A stretch of DNA of 64,000 bases from Synanceia verrucosa (Eukaryota; Chordata; Actinopteri; Perciformes; Synanceiidae): contig CM056559.1 of NCBI GenBank assembly GCA_029721515.1, forward strand, positions 20,868,065 to 20,932,064, written 5' to 3'. The notes beneath the pieces are model-generated. The model was not told the DNA's origin. It ran no database searches and saw only the letters and a program-made list of their open reading frames with translations. Shown here piece by piece: positions 1 to 12,374 of this stretch. The position numbers and the translations under genes were made by a program. Within the stretch, counting starts at the first letter, position 1, and the number at the start of each line of letters is the position of its first letter.

Positions 1-1167
1 ATGAACACAGTAGACAGGGACTGGGTGGAACAACGGGTTAAACAGGCTCAAACTGTTTAACCTGCTCGGTGGCCAAGGGGCTCATGTCGCCTACAAGAAA
101 ACTCAACTTCCAAGACACAACACAGCAAATTTCATCACCTTCATTTTGTAGGGAGAAGCAACAAACATTCCCTCTCGAGGAGCACAACAGGAGAGTATTT
201 CAGATGAAAGCCAGTGCTGGCTCTGCTGCAGAACTGCTGCCATTCCAGTTCGGTACAAACATTCATGGTCACCAAAGGCTGAAAGGCTTTGGTGACATTT
301 CCTTTAGCGCCATCAGCAGTTCAATGTTTCACATATATAGTGAAATATCTCAGCATCTAATTGAGGGAGACCATAAGGTTGACATTCGGGGTTTTAAATG
401 AAATGTTTCAACAACTTTTTGGACAGTTGGTACCAACATCATAAATGCCTGACTTGACTCTGGTGTCCGTAGCAGAGCAGCAGCAGCTTCCTCACTACAG
501 AGAGCACATGAAACACTCTAGATTACTTAAACAGAGGAGGGTCAAGCTGTCCCCCTCCTCAGGATTTTTCTGTCCACAGAGTTTAGAGTTTAGGCTGCCG
601 TTGGTCAGAAAGCAGGTGAGTTTATAAAACAAAGCCTCTGCGATGCTATTAATCTTTAACATCATCAGAGGAGAAGACATCCACTGTGTCATGTGAGAAA
701 ACTGCACTTTACACTTTGCCAGAGGAGACAGTAACACAGAGACGTCCATCAAACGATGTGTGTTCAGTGCATTTAGAGGGAATTATACAAGCTGTCACAG
801 GTAAATATCACTCAGAGATGCTCTTTAAATGGCTCATCACTCATGTCTGTTGTTTCACAGATCACCAATTAAATTGTAATTTGCCATTTGACAGCTGGAG
901 AGATATTTCTTACTTGCTTTGACTTGTCTATCCATGAAAAGCGTCACACTCGGTGTGCTGTTCTGATCATGAAACTGTGTAGTAAATTTAGTTTCAGTTG
1001 AAACATTATTTGCAGTTACAGCATCTTATGGGTCATCTGAAAAGACCTTAAAGCCAAAGAATATTTTTAATTACTATGGTATTTTTTTCACAAAATTGTC
1101 TCACAATCATCTCTCAAGCATGCTCATTTTAGGAGATATCTCTGTAACACTACTCATAGAAGATGTA
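1..1167. other. No recognisable gene
   Basis: Only short open frames occur (for example 69-401 on the plus strand) and none resembles a protein I know or shows a convincing exon structure. The stretch lies upstream of the Ig-domain gene and may hold its 5' untranslated sequence or regulatory DNA, but nothing in the sequence proves this. Confidence 0.5.
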
Positions 1168-1680
1168 CAGAACTTAAAATGTTTATTAGAGCAGCAAAGA
1201 GCCTCCAGCATCATTTCATTCACTTTAACTGGACTCTTTCTTTCTCACTGAGTTCACTGCTCTTCACCATTTTCAACAGGAGGGAGGAATTTAAACTGAA
1301 TTCACCTTGTTAGAACCAAATTTGATCCAGAACACTGGAATTCTCTGAGAAGTCAGAAATTAATCCAGAATAACAAACAACCACTAAAACGCATTTCTTT
1401 TGTAGAAATATGTAGATAACCGGAATTTAACTATCAAAAAATAATAATAATGTGCTTTGATATTTTTTCTGCTTTGTTGTGAAACAGTAAATTCCTGGAT
1501 AACAACAACAATTATATTTTAGCATTAAATATATCACTTGTATTAAAAAGCTTGCACATACTAGTTGATTAACCATTACAGAAACATTAAAAATATTTTG
1601 GTAATCAGTAATACTGTTAATTCATGGCAGTGGTGGTAAACACCTTACACTGAGTGGTGTATTACTTCATATATACTGAG
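1168..1680 (+). repeat. Short TIR repeat (MITE-like), copy 1
   Basis: This stretch matches 46424-46924 along most of its length, including the shared 'gcagcaaagagcctccagc' and 'aataataatgtgctttgat' blocks. A third copy lies inverted at 4723-5186 and a partial one near 53500-53750. The left end begins cagaacttaaaatg, a worn form of the terminal repeat cagagcttaacaaatg seen intact in the 46424 copy. It has no coding capacity and is probably a non-autonomous mariner/Tc1-type element. Confidence 0.7.
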
Positions 1681-1939
1681 TAGTTTAATATATAATAATA
1701 CATAATCATACATTATTTGATTTGTACTTTGTATAATCAAAATTAACTGAAGCTGTCACACAAACGTAGTGGAGTTAAAAAGTACTATATTGACTTCAGA
1801 GAGGTATAAAGGCATGAACTAGAAATACTCCCGTAAAAGTATCTTAAAAATTGTACTGTGGTAGAGTAAATGTACCTACATTGGACCCGCAGGTAAACAA
1901 TAAAAACACATTGACTCTTACTTCCTATGAAGGTTCAAA

Positions 1940-4601
1940 ATGTTAACCAGCTGGTTAACTTTGATGGCCTTTCTGGCCACAGCAGTGGATCCACACAGAG
2001 CAGCTTTTGGCAGCAGCACTCTGACCGTCGCAAGGACTCACAGGGTCAAAGGTCATCCAGAGGTGGCATTGACTCTAAACTGTGGAGACGGAAAGAAAGC
2101 AGGTCAGTGAAGAGGCTCACTACAAACAGAGAATTGATTCAGCCTCATTGAAATCATCTGAACAGTATCAGGAGTCCTGAGAAAGGTGCCCTCGGTTCAG
2201 GAAGATGATTTTCAGATTCAAACTGATCAGATACTGATGAGAACAATAGACATGATATACTTTATTAGCAATGACGATCAATATAATCCTATCATGTGGC
2301 TGCATCGGTGATGAAAGCAGTTATTTTTCCACTAAATACAACAGCATGTGCATACATAAAAATCACAATACATTTTAAATAATTACCTTTAAAGTGCAGC
2401 TGTCATCATACTGACTTGTCATGTTTTGAGTCCTTGTAGGATTTGTTACAATAAGAAAAAGACTCCTTCCTTTCAGTTTATTACACATTGGTACTCACCT
2501 CCTCACCTGTAACTGCTCCTACTTTCAGGTGTGGTAGAGTACTGGCACACCCCCTTCGGAGACCTCCAGACCCCTGGCTCCTCAAGAAAACTGGACCCCG
2601 TCTTTATGCAACCTGACGGGAGCCTGGTGCTCCCCAACACCAGCATCCTGCACAGCGGCATGTACTACTGCCTCCTGCAACACTCAGAGGGATCCACGCT
2701 GTGGCCCTTTGAGCTCCATGTTGGCCCCAACAATGAGAAGAAGCAGGAACACAGTGGAGACAAGCAGCATGACGTGTTCAGGTTCAGGAGGGATGCTGGG
2801 TCTGTGGAGGAGAGGCAGCCAGGAGTCTCAGGGGGTCAGTTTGCAGGAGCTGTGGCAACATCAGTGCTGCTGACGTTTGTGGCAGGCTTCAGTGCTGGAG
2901 CTCTGACCAGGCCTCATGTTCTCAGGTGTGTTCAGGGGCCCGTACATCTCAGCTTTACATACTGGGATCACATTCTAAAGCAACACTAAATGATTTTCTA
3001 CTCAAATGCTATGTTATATTGGCTGCATAGGAAAAGCCTGCTGAAACAAAAATGGCAGTGAGTACACTGTTGTTAGCAGTAAATTTATTAAAATCACTGC
3101 TCTGATTATTTCCTGTATTCCTGGTTCTAAAACAACATTATGCAAGTCACACCAGAGATTCTACATTTCAACATATTGGTTTCCCACAGCAAAGAAATTG
3201 ATTTCAGCCAAAACAAAACATCTTTGCACTCTGAATACCATTTTGTTGGAAATCCATTTTGTTTCCACTGTTACAGTCATAGCTTGTGATTTACACTGCA
3301 AGTTTTGCTTTCTCTGCCAAAAGAAACAGACATAGTTTGGATGAAAAGGGGTCATTATTAGTCTCCTTTTCCCTGTTAACTTCTTGTGCTTCATTGAAAA
3401 CATATGTTCAGCATGATATTCTCAGCTTTACTGTAATGAATTAATATCGACTCACAGATTGGAGAACTTCTGATGGTAAAAGTGTACAGGCAGTGACTCA
3501 ATTATAATGCCAGCTTATGATATAAAACTACTTTAAAAACAGGACAAGGAAGATACAATAATGACTTCATTGGGCTTCCATTTGATGGAAATTAATGTAT
3601 TAAATGAATCCTTATGACCAAAAAAAAAAAAAAAAAACGGTTTGAATTAATTGTGTGAAATTATAAAGCAGTCTTCTTTAATGTGTAAACTATACCTTTT
3701 ACTCTTTAGGTGTTTAAGGGCAGTCACAAGGCTACAATCACTACGGCAACAAAGGTGCCATGGCTCTGAGGTCGCCGTGACAACCCTGCCTCCCATGTAC
3801 AACAACCAGGACTTTGAGATGGAACAGGCGTGGGACGATGACAACGACGACTCCACAAATTGTGGAACCATGGAGAGCACAGTTTCGTCAACAACCACCT
3901 CTCCCCCTGCCAAACCTCAGAGAAGCTTCAAGGAAAAACGGCGGGAGGAGGATGAAACTACGGTCTATCTGGAGGGAGGTGACTACAAGAAGGAGGGGGA
4001 GGAGGAGGAGAAAGAAAGCAGTCTGAAGGTAAAGATTGATGGGTCTGATAGGGAGGCAGAGGGAGAAAGAGAGTTCAGTGGTTTCTATCTATTAGGGGAG
4101 GATGGAGAGATTCAAACTAAAATAGATGAAGGTGGAGAGGAGAGGAAGGAATGGAGACAGGAGGAAGAGGCAGACAGGAACAAGGAGAATGAAGAGGAAA
4201 GGAGAGGAAGTGAGGAAGGTGAGGAGAGGGAGCAGGAGGAAGATGATGAAGAGCTGAAAACAGAAGAGGATGGAGGTGAAGACCTGGTGTCTTCAGAGAC
4301 GAACAGACAGGAGGACACAGTGAAAAAAGGCATCATGGGCAGAGGAGAAACACAGCCTTGTCTGGGCCGCCGTAGTCGAGTCATTCGCCTGTACCAGTAC
4401 GATGAGGACGGCCATCGATACGGTCACCTTCCAGACATCGCCCCCAGTGAGCCAGGCCCCGCCCCCAGGCTGAAGCAACGCTCCCTGTCTTTGACACGCC
4501 TCAACGCCATCATGGCTGCCGCCTCAGCAGGACCACTGGACACAAGACTGACAGGGAGAGGGGAGGGAGAGGGCGGGCCACACTTCCACATGGAGATATA
4601 A
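1940..4601 (+). CDS. Single-Ig-domain type I membrane protein with acidic tail
   Basis: Three exons join in frame: 1940-2102, 2529-2925 and 3710-4601 (483 codons plus stop). All junctions are GT-AG: the donor after 2102 is gtcagt, the donor after 2925 is gtgtgt, and acceptors end at 2528 and 3709. Exon 1 starts with a hydrophobic signal-like leader (LTLMAFLATAV) and ends just after the Ig B-strand cysteine (LTLNCGDG). Exon 2 supplies the core tryptophan (EYWHTP), the F-strand motif SGMYYC and then a membrane segment (VATSVLLTFVAGFSAGAL). Exon 3 encodes a long cytoplasmic tail very rich in Glu/Asp/Arg, ending with a conserved-looking segment around RVIRLYQYDEDGHRYGHLP. I do not recognise the family. 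The structure suggests a cell-surface receptor or adhesion molecule, which is inference. The start codon was chosen because it gives the leader in the right frame; an upstream exon cannot be excluded. Confidence 0.78.
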
Positions 4602-4722
4602 GCACCTGAACATTATCACCTCGTCCTGAACTCATTGTACCTTTATGTTGAAAGAGGACGACGCCACAGAATAACTGGAATCATGCCGTATCCTTGATAT
4701 AAACACATCAGTTTGGTATAGA

Positions 4723-5186
4723 CAGAGCTTAACAAATGTCTTATTCCACCACCCAGTATTGCTGATTAGCAAAATATTTTATGTTTCTGTCATGGTTAAT
4801 CCACCAGTACATGCAAGCTCTTTAATCGCAATTATATCTTTAATGCTAAAATATAATTATCCTTCTTATCCATGATTTTTGTTTTACTGTTTTACAAAGA
4901 AGTAGAATATCAAAGAACATGATTATTATTTTTGGACTGAGGTGCCATATTCCAATTATTTCCTGTCATTCCTGATCAGAAACATATTTTATTGGTTGTA
5001 TATTCTGGATTAATTTGTGACTTCTCAGAGTATTCCAGTGTTCTGGCTCAAATTTGGGTCTAAAAAGGTGAATTCAGTTTAAATTCCTTACTCCTGTTCA
5101 AAATGGTGAAGCGTAGTGAACTCAGGGAGAAAGAAAGAGTCCAGTTAAAGTGAACGAAATGATTTTGATACATTAGTTTAGCTCTG
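4723..5186 (-). repeat. Short TIR repeat (MITE-like), copy 2
   Basis: This is an inverted copy of the 1168 and 46424 repeat. It begins cagagcttaacaaatg and ends with tagtttagctctg, so both terminal inverted repeats are visible. It lies just downstream of the Ig-domain gene stop codon and may fall in its 3' untranslated region. Confidence 0.7.
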
Positions 5187-5638
5187 TTTATCAACACTAG
5201 ATCAAAAATATGAAATCTTCCACCTGGATGATCCACCTCAACAGACAGACGTTCTTCCATCATAGCAATCAGCTTTCATCATCTCAGTGACAATCAGAGT
5301 AGCGTTAAATATTAAGTATTAAGAAGTAGCCAGTCATACTTCCATTTAGTTCTTTATTACTGTGAAAACATCTATAAACAAGACACAAAATTAGAAAAAA
5401 AAAATGTTATCGAGAAAACAGAAACCCCACAACTCTTCTTAGTTCATTGTTTCCTCGTTTTAAGAACATTCTTTCCTCCAAATTAACACTATAAAAAGTT
5501 GACTCTGCATGTGGCCCGTGGCCACACAGGTTATTCTGTAGTCCAGGTTTGTGTATTTTTTAAAGTCTGTCGAATTGGGACGTGAAAACTGCAGGGCCCC
5601 CTCCCCCATTCTCTTCTTTGGTGTTGCAACATTGTCTG

Positions 5639-8600
5639 CTAAGAAGCTGACCAAGCTTTCTGCCATTCCACAAACTCATCTAGCAGCACCGGCCCTGCAG
5701 AAGAGACAAGTAAACGAGAAATAATATTAAATGTGGGTTCTGTACTGTTCAATCTGACAAACCTAAAGGACCAGTGTTTAGGATTAACTAAGTGGTGGTG
5801 AAGTTGCATATCGCAACCAACTTACTCTGCTCATCACTAGCTTTCCAACAAGTGTACAGAACCTGTTGTGGCCTTAAGATAATGTAAAAATGCAAAATAA
5901 CTGGCTGATTTGTCCCTTGCAGGGTACTGTAGCAAAATGGTGTTTTCACCAACTAAACCATGTTTTTATTATTGGACTTAATTTGTTACACTAAAATGCT
6001 GCAGCAGTGCTGACATTTGAGAGAGACAGGAAGTCTAAATGCAGGAAGCTATCACATTAGCAGTGTTGCATCATGCAGGGTCAGATCACGCTCTCTGCAG
6101 ACAGAGAGGCAACACCAACAAACATTTCCATTCTGCATCCACAACAAACAGTTTCCAAAATATTTAGAGCCCAGTTGACCCAATGAGGCTTTTCTCTGCT
6201 AGAATTCTACTTCAACATCCAGGTTCATCAGTTTTCTCTCCCGTCGTGCAGCACTGTGGTGATTAAATGGACGTTTGAATCAGTTCAGTCCTCTTCACAT
6301 GGGTGAATGAATTATGGAGTTTTCATCCCTGTTAAAATAGTTATTATATATAGAAGCCAGTAAATAGAAGCCAAATTAAGCGTTTGGCTTCTGCTAATTA
6401 CGAGCCTCCAAGGAGCTTCCACCAACCTAATTTTCAAAAATGTGTCCTGCACTGTTGGCTCTAGTCCACTTCGGAAGCTTTTCGGCTCTCATGTGATCTT
6501 TCTCTTCTAATCTGTTCGTTTCTGATTTTCTTCATTTTCGGGCTGGTTTTGTGGAGTTCCGGCTAACTGTAGTTTAATACGCAGACTTTACGGGATAAAC
6601 AGTTTGCTTAGTTTCATCATCCTCTATCTCTATGGCCAGGTGTGTTGCACTGTAACTGCAGGTTTTAGGTCCCATCTTCATCTTCTATCCAGTTTGACAT
6701 CCTGGATATATGGTAACAACTCTTATTCTCAGGTGATTACACACTAAAAAAAAGTGACCCAATTACAGCCAATAAATCCCTGTAAATGCTGCACACACTG
6801 TTCCTTTGACACACAGGTAGAAATACAGATTATGTCACCAAGGTTCTTGCATCAACTATTTGAACTGAATTAATTTCTCAGTTTTCCTTTCTGGTGTGTC
6901 AGCAGGATCAGCGTGAAGCAGCTGTAAAATTGACGCTGCTTTTACACTCACAAGCTCCGTCTTCATCGTAGTTACTGAGGTCTGTGTTGATGGTCCTGCT
7001 GAACTCCAGAACATTGTACCACTGGTCCTTATTCATCCCCTTGTACTTGGACTGCTGGAGGAAAGATGAATGGGGGGGCAGGCAGTGAGGAAGTTTTGTA
7101 AAAAGTTTTGCTTATTACGCTCCAGAGTTATTTTGCAAACAATCTTCAGTCTTTGTCTAAGCTTTTTCAAAGCAAAACTAAGTATTGAAAAGGGATTTAC
7201 CTCCAGGAACTGGTAGAAGAAGGGGAAAAGAGGCCATGTCCTCCCCAGCAACAAGGTCAGCATGGATTTAGCTGTGTCCATGTCCAAACTCCTCTGGTCC
7301 TTATCCTGGTGACAAACAGCACAAAAACGACAAAAGTGGGTGACAGTTCTGCTTGGACCTGTGATTCCTGCTGATTGGTCTCTGACCCACAGAGCTCCTA
7401 GGAAACATTTCAAGCCTGCATATTCATGGTTTTGAAATCTCAACCCGGGGCTCATCACTGCAGGGGAGATGATAAATCGCCACGTCAGTTATTCTTTTAA
7501 CAAAGAAAAAACAAATATCAGAAAAGTAGCAAACTCACTCTAGCGAAATCGAAAGCGTATCTGTAGATGTTCTTGAAGACGACAGAATCGTTGAGCTCAC
7601 TGCGCAGGTAATCCAGTTTGCTCTGTAACTGCTCTGTGCTGTCACACCTGCAAGAAGGTGAAGGGTCACACATGAAACAGCTCAACAGCTTTTCCTCACA
7701 GGTCTACTGACAACAGACAGTGAGGTCACGGCAGAAAAAAAGGGGCACAGATGGACAGAAAAACTAAATGTGGGTCTCATTTGAGCAATTTGTTTTAAAG
7801 TTACTTACTGTAATAATGTCATTCCCCTGAGCCACTCCTCTTTTGTGAAAAAGCCCATACTTGATGCTTCTAGATGCCAGGCTAAAACTAACATGATAAT
7901 CTGCAAGACAGATACAGGCCAGAAATATAATCCTTGCCAACGTTCAAATTAACACATGTGCACAGCAGCTTCATTCATCTCTCTGCAGTTTCCAGAGGTA
8001 AAAAAAGGCTGCAGTCTTTCCAAGGTGCAGGAAATGAAGGGGAGTTTTGAACACACATTCAAAAAGAAGTGATTTGCCTATACATGTAAAAACCAACACA
8101 AATATTGCCATTTTGTTCATCTCAGTTTGTGTCATAACAGCATTGCTCTCTTTTAGTCATCCTCCTTGGGTGTGAAGCATCAGATAAAACAACATATCTT
8201 TATGTCACAGTTGTTAAATGAAAGGAAGTTTAGCAGCAAACAAACACACCATCAATCCATTTTCTACTGTTTATGGGGGGGTAGTGGAGCCTATCACAGC
8301 TGTCTTAGGGTGAAAGGCAGAATACACCCTGGACAAGTCGCCACCTCATCACAGGGCACAGAGACAGACAACCACTCACACTCACATTCAAACCTGCGGA
8401 CAGTTTAAATTAGCCAATTAACCTAATCCCCATGCATGTTTTTGGATGGTGGGAAGAAGCCGGAGTACCTGGAGAGAACCCACGCAGACACGGGGAGAAC
8501 ATGCAAACTCCACACAGAAAGGCCCCGGGCCCGGAATCAAACCTGGTACCTTCTTGCTGTGAGGCGACAGTGCTAACCACTACACCACCGTGCCGCCCCA

Positions 8601-9407
8601 AACACACATGGAATTAAATTAGTACATAAAATAAAATAACATAGGATGGAAGAAGTAACACCATTGGATATTCTATGGTAATGTGGTATTTGGATGAATG
8701 TGTACACACTATACACGACAATAAACATTCAGAAGGGTAACTGAACATGACAGTTAGGTATGGTTATTTACCAAAAAAAAATCCAGGTGCAAACAGCATT
8801 TAGTGCAAACATTGTTAAGAGTGGGTTTGGCAGGATGTGAGGGTTACCGCTTTCCAGCTCAGACTGAGTGATTTATGCTGTCACAACTTTGAAGCCATAA
8901 ACTCTGAGACAGGACTGACTTTAGGGTAATGCTCAATGCGACTGACCCTGATAAATACTAGCCAGGTGAGGGATAAGCAAACGGGGTGACTCACATTCTC
9001 CGGTTCAACGCCGATGTCCCCACAGAACTTTTCCATGGCCTCTGGACCCACCACCTTGTCAGGGCCAGCATACCCATGGAACCAGGCCAGGCACTTCTTA
9101 TTGGAGAACAGCTTCTCAGCACCGATCGGCCTCGCCCCGCGGATCTGAGATCGGGTGAAACTATAACAAAGAGATTTTCCAGAAATAAACACATCTTATA
9201 CCAATAAGAAAATTCAGTCTGCCTCACTTCCCTCTAGCATATATAAAAGAAAAACTTGACATTTAAAGATCATAGAAATAGGAGCAGGGTGAATATTGAA
9301 CAGTTTGACGTGGCCATTTGATGAATTCAAAACCTTTACCTTGTAATTTTACCACTGTGTGGATGATCATCTGCATCTGGGAGCTTCCTCTTTTTCTTCA
9401 CAGGCAT
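5639..9407 (-). CDS. dcun1d5: DCN1-like protein 5 (cullin neddylation co-E3)
   Basis: Seven exons on the minus strand rebuild a complete frame: 9340-9407, 8995-9160, 7809-7900, 7539-7647, 7201-7305, 6952-7054 and 5639-5694. They sum to 699 nt (232 residues plus TAG). All junctions are GT-AG in matching phase. The protein starts MPVKKKRK (lysine-rich, possible nuclear signal), then SNKKCLAWFHGYAGPD, DKDQRSLDMDTAKSMLTLL, LGRTWPLFPFFYQFLE and DQWYNVLEFSRT, and ends LLDEFVEWQKAWSAS. These are hallmark segments of the DCUN1D5 PONY (cullin-binding) domain, and the length is close to the mammalian protein. The family binds cullins and the NEDD8 E2 enzymes and speeds NEDD8 transfer. A SINE sits in the intron between exons 2 and 3. 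A truncated second copy lies at 22811-25050. The stretch 5187-5638 is likely 3' untranslated sequence. Confidence 0.95.
8250..8599 (-). mobile_element. tRNA-derived SINE (V-SINE-like), full length
   Basis: On the minus strand it reads from a tRNA-like head (GGCGGCACGGTGGTGTAGTGG, box A-like; a box B-like region follows near 8540) through the conserved central part (TTTGCATGTTCTCCCCGTGT) to a tail related to ggatggatgga. The flanks aaacacac at about 8242-8249 and 8600-8607 are a likely target-site duplication. It lies in a DCUN1D5 intron. In unit B only the head survives (24206-24248), which shows it predates the duplication. Confidence 0.85.
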
Positions 9408-11366
9408 CACTGAACCTTTAAATGGGCTTCACTAACTGGGCCACACACACACACACACACAGTCAGGAGGTAGGTAGATAACACACATGCAATAAATTTA
9501 GGGTAAATTTACAGGACAAAGGTCATACTGGTGTACTTATGGCTGCTGTGTCCATTCAAATCTAAGCGATTCTAGAAAGAGATCAAAAAGAAAATCAAGT
9601 GAAAAGGTTCCTGCACGACACTCAGTTCAGTTTCATATCAAAAATGATTCAATTGTTGTTTACAAACTAAAGAAGTGAGATCATTTTTATTTAGTTTTCA
9701 CTGAATATTTGAAGGTAAACAGAAGGCTGCACATTCTTTCTTGGAACTAATAAAATATTTTGCCATAATCATCAAGATTATAATTATGGGCGAAATATCA
9801 TAAAATACTGTGACATTATTTTAGGTCCATATATATAGAGTATATAAGGTTCGTTATATTTAAAAATAAAAAAGACTACTTACAAGTAAGCAGCGTTACT
9901 GATGCTGTGCTGACACCTGTCAGGAGGTGCAGACTGTTCCGACGTGTGGTCACCAGAATCAATACAAGCAAGACATCATCATTAGTGGTTCAGGAATTAA
10001 ATCTTTGCGGAAAACTGGTCACAAGCGACTGACAGTGTCTCAATACTAAATACAATTTACGTGCTGAGACTTGTCTCAAAATTTTCAAAAATAAATCATG
10101 TTTTTTTTTTTTCAAGCACAAAACCACTGTTGGGGAAAAAAAGGGACCAAGATATTGTTGTTAGATTTTACAAACCATACAATGTTTAGCTCAGCAGTAA
10201 ATGGAAATTTACAGTTGATTTGCTTTAATATGAGTGAACTTGAATCTATGAAGGGATGTCTGCTTTATTCTTTATTCAGACCTTCATCAGCCACTGGTAA
10301 AGTCACAGCTGTTAATCCAGGGGTCCACACATGAGTCAAAATACATCACAGCCTGGTGACAGTTGAACATTCAGGTTTAACCACTAATACTGGGGTCCTC
10401 CCAAATTGCTAGATTAATATTACTGCCACTACTATATGTTAACTCTATTATATACACTGTAAATGCATCATGGTTAAAAAGATCATCTCTACAACTTCTC
10501 ATGGTATCAGAAAAACTTTGTGAAGATTCATTTGCAGGTGATCCAAGAGTGTTTTTAAAGAATTTGTTTTATCTCAACACATCCTTCTGTTTATTATGAA
10601 AATATTTGTTTGTAAACTGTAATCCTAAAAGTAACTACAGCTGTCAGGCAACGTAGTGGAAAAAACAGTACAGTATTTACCTCTGAGATGTAGTGGAGGA
10701 CATAAAGTTGCACAAAAGGGGACCTATTTAAATGACTCACATTTGTACTCAAGTACAGTAATTGTGCAAATATACTTAGTTACAGCTACGTTACCAACAT
10801 AAAAATAACTTCATTCTTATCAGTAATTATTTAAAAGGACTACTGGGTGTCTGCTGCTCTAGCTGTGCTGTAAGTTTCTAGGCTGTAACGTTAGCTGTTA
10901 GCAAGCCAGCTGGATTGTTTCATTGGTGAAATATGTAAATAAACTCATGATAGCCGGAGCATAATTCAGTGTAAACACGGTGATTATTAAAACGATATGA
11001 TTATTATAACCAATCTCTTCAACACAAAGCCGTAAGCAAACGATCTGTCACATTAAAAAGTGATTATAAATTGGGTCTGAGGACTATTGTAATGTTAAAT
11101 TACCGTTAAATAAAACGGCCGTTAACATGTTAGCTTAGCTTACCACTGCTAACGACATCGGAATGACTGGCATTGCCAATCAAGAGCCCACATATGGCTG
11201 TCGATTAAACACTACCGAAACTTTAAATACAACATCGCACATACTGTTAGTCTAAAATTATTCTTGGGAGCTTTCGTTGCTGAAACTCGTCTTTTGCTTG
11301 CTAACTAGCGTCACAGCGAAGGATACACTGCTAACGCTAGCAAATTTGTTTATCTGACAGGCGACA
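9408..11366. other. DCUN1D5 upstream region; no coding gene seen
   Basis: No exon can be supported. The stretch should contain the DCUN1D5 5' untranslated region and promoter on the minus strand. Around 10880-11350 the sequence is richer in CpG and in gctaacgttagc-like words common near fish promoters, so it may be a divergent promoter shared with the 95-codon ORF at 11367. A (CA)n tract lies near 9442-9462. Unit B matches this region closely at 25050-26590, apart from a deletion of about 460 bp next to an expanded CA tract. Confidence 0.5.
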
Positions 11367-11654
11367 ATGGCTCAACAAACCCACCAGTTAAAACGAAGCA
11401 CAATAGAGTCACATGTTTCACTAATAAACACTAGTTTGGTTCATTTAAATACTTCCGAAAACTCACCCTTTTACACTTCAGCTGACAAATCACTTCCACC
11501 TGCTTCTGCTACGAGCTCTACTGTCGCCGGCGTTTCCGGGAGAGTGGACGATACCACCGACCGCTTTATGGGGTGTTACGAAGTAAACATTCCCATGTTT
11601 GTAAAATTCCTCGCATATTTTTCCATAGACATATTTCAAAATCGATGTTTATAG
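11367..11654 (+). CDS. Hypothetical 95-residue protein, copy A
   Basis: This is an open frame of 95 codons starting in a good context (gacaATGgct), in a region that looks like a promoter. It is Ser/Thr-rich with no recognised domain. The predicted protein is identical to the copy at 26591-26878 in unit B. It could be the first exon of a larger gene: possible splice donors occur near its end (for example gaagtaaac around 11579). It could also be chance open frame in a young duplicate, since identity between copies is not evidence of selection here. Confidence 0.35.
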   Translation: MAQQTHQLKRSTIESHVSLINTSLVHLNTSENSPFYTSADKSLPPASATSSTVAGVSGRVDDTTDRFMGCYEVNIPMFVKFLAYFSIDIFQNRCL

Positions 11655-11946
11655 TTGGATTTAAATATCTAGACTGTTCCTCGAATGAAAAAACGAGCGA
11701 TAACTTGATCTTGCAGGGACTTTTTACTTCTTACTTAACCTACTTTTATGGAACTTAAGCCTGTGCCCTGTGAGCGTTTATGTGCCTCCAAAGACAAAAG
11801 AATATTTAACTTTTTCCTAATAAATATATAAATAAATACAGGAAATGAATATTGATACAATTTTGATGAATATATTCAGTTTATAAATAGATATAAATAA
11901 ATAATATAAAATTATGTGAATATAGTTTGTTGAATTTGAAACACAC

Positions 11947-12180
11947 TACTCACAAAAAGTTAGGGATATTGGACTTTCTGGTGGCCAAAGGACGTCTATT
12001 TCTGTGCCTTCCTGTGACTCTTCCAGTATCCGCATCCATCGCTATAGGCCTGGCCTGACCCAAAATGCTTGTGCCCCTCCACTTGAGGCACAGATCTCTT
12101 AAGAGAAATTTAATAAAATTTTATGTTATCATAGTAGCTAATTTTGTGTTGAGAAATACTAATGTTGCTTCTTTATCATT
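11947..12180 (+). mobile_element. Tc1-like transposon end, unit A
   Basis: The sequence actactcacaaaaagttagg followed by gatattggacttt is a typical Tc1-family terminal repeat. In unit B the same end (29152) pairs with an inverted partner near 30975. In unit A that partner is missing because the shared sequence stops at 13520. Confidence 0.6.
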
Positions 12181-12189
12181 AAAATATAA

Positions 12190-12280
12190 AGATTGAAACA
12201 ATGGTGTGATACAGCTGGGATAGGCTCCAACCCCCCTATGTGAGGATAAGCGGTAGAAAATTGATGGATGGATGGATAAT
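12190..12280 (+). repeat. SINE 3' tail fragment
   Basis: The stretch contains agctgggataggctccaacc, gaggataagcggtagaaaa and a tggatggatgga tail, the 3' end of the window's SINE family. The 5' part is absent. The unit B version at 29411-29471 has lost the ggatgg tail. Confidence 0.7.
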
Positions 12281-12374
12281 GTTATGATTTTGTTTGACTG
12301 ATGGGAATCTACACTGCAACAGCCTATCACGGCCTTACTGAAAAGTCTGTTAGGCTAACTACATATGTGACGTC

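Noticed and set aside
3651..3709. Extension of the Ig gene's last exon to an ATG at 3651
   Set aside because: A clear acceptor (actctttag) ends at 3709 and joins in phase with exon 2; the upstream codons are intron.
7033..7458. Minus-strand frame of 141 codons over DCUN1D5 exon 5
   Set aside because: Only its central part (RSLDMDTAKSMLTLL) is coding; the rest is intron read-through, since GT-AG borders at 7201 and 7305 give a better protein.
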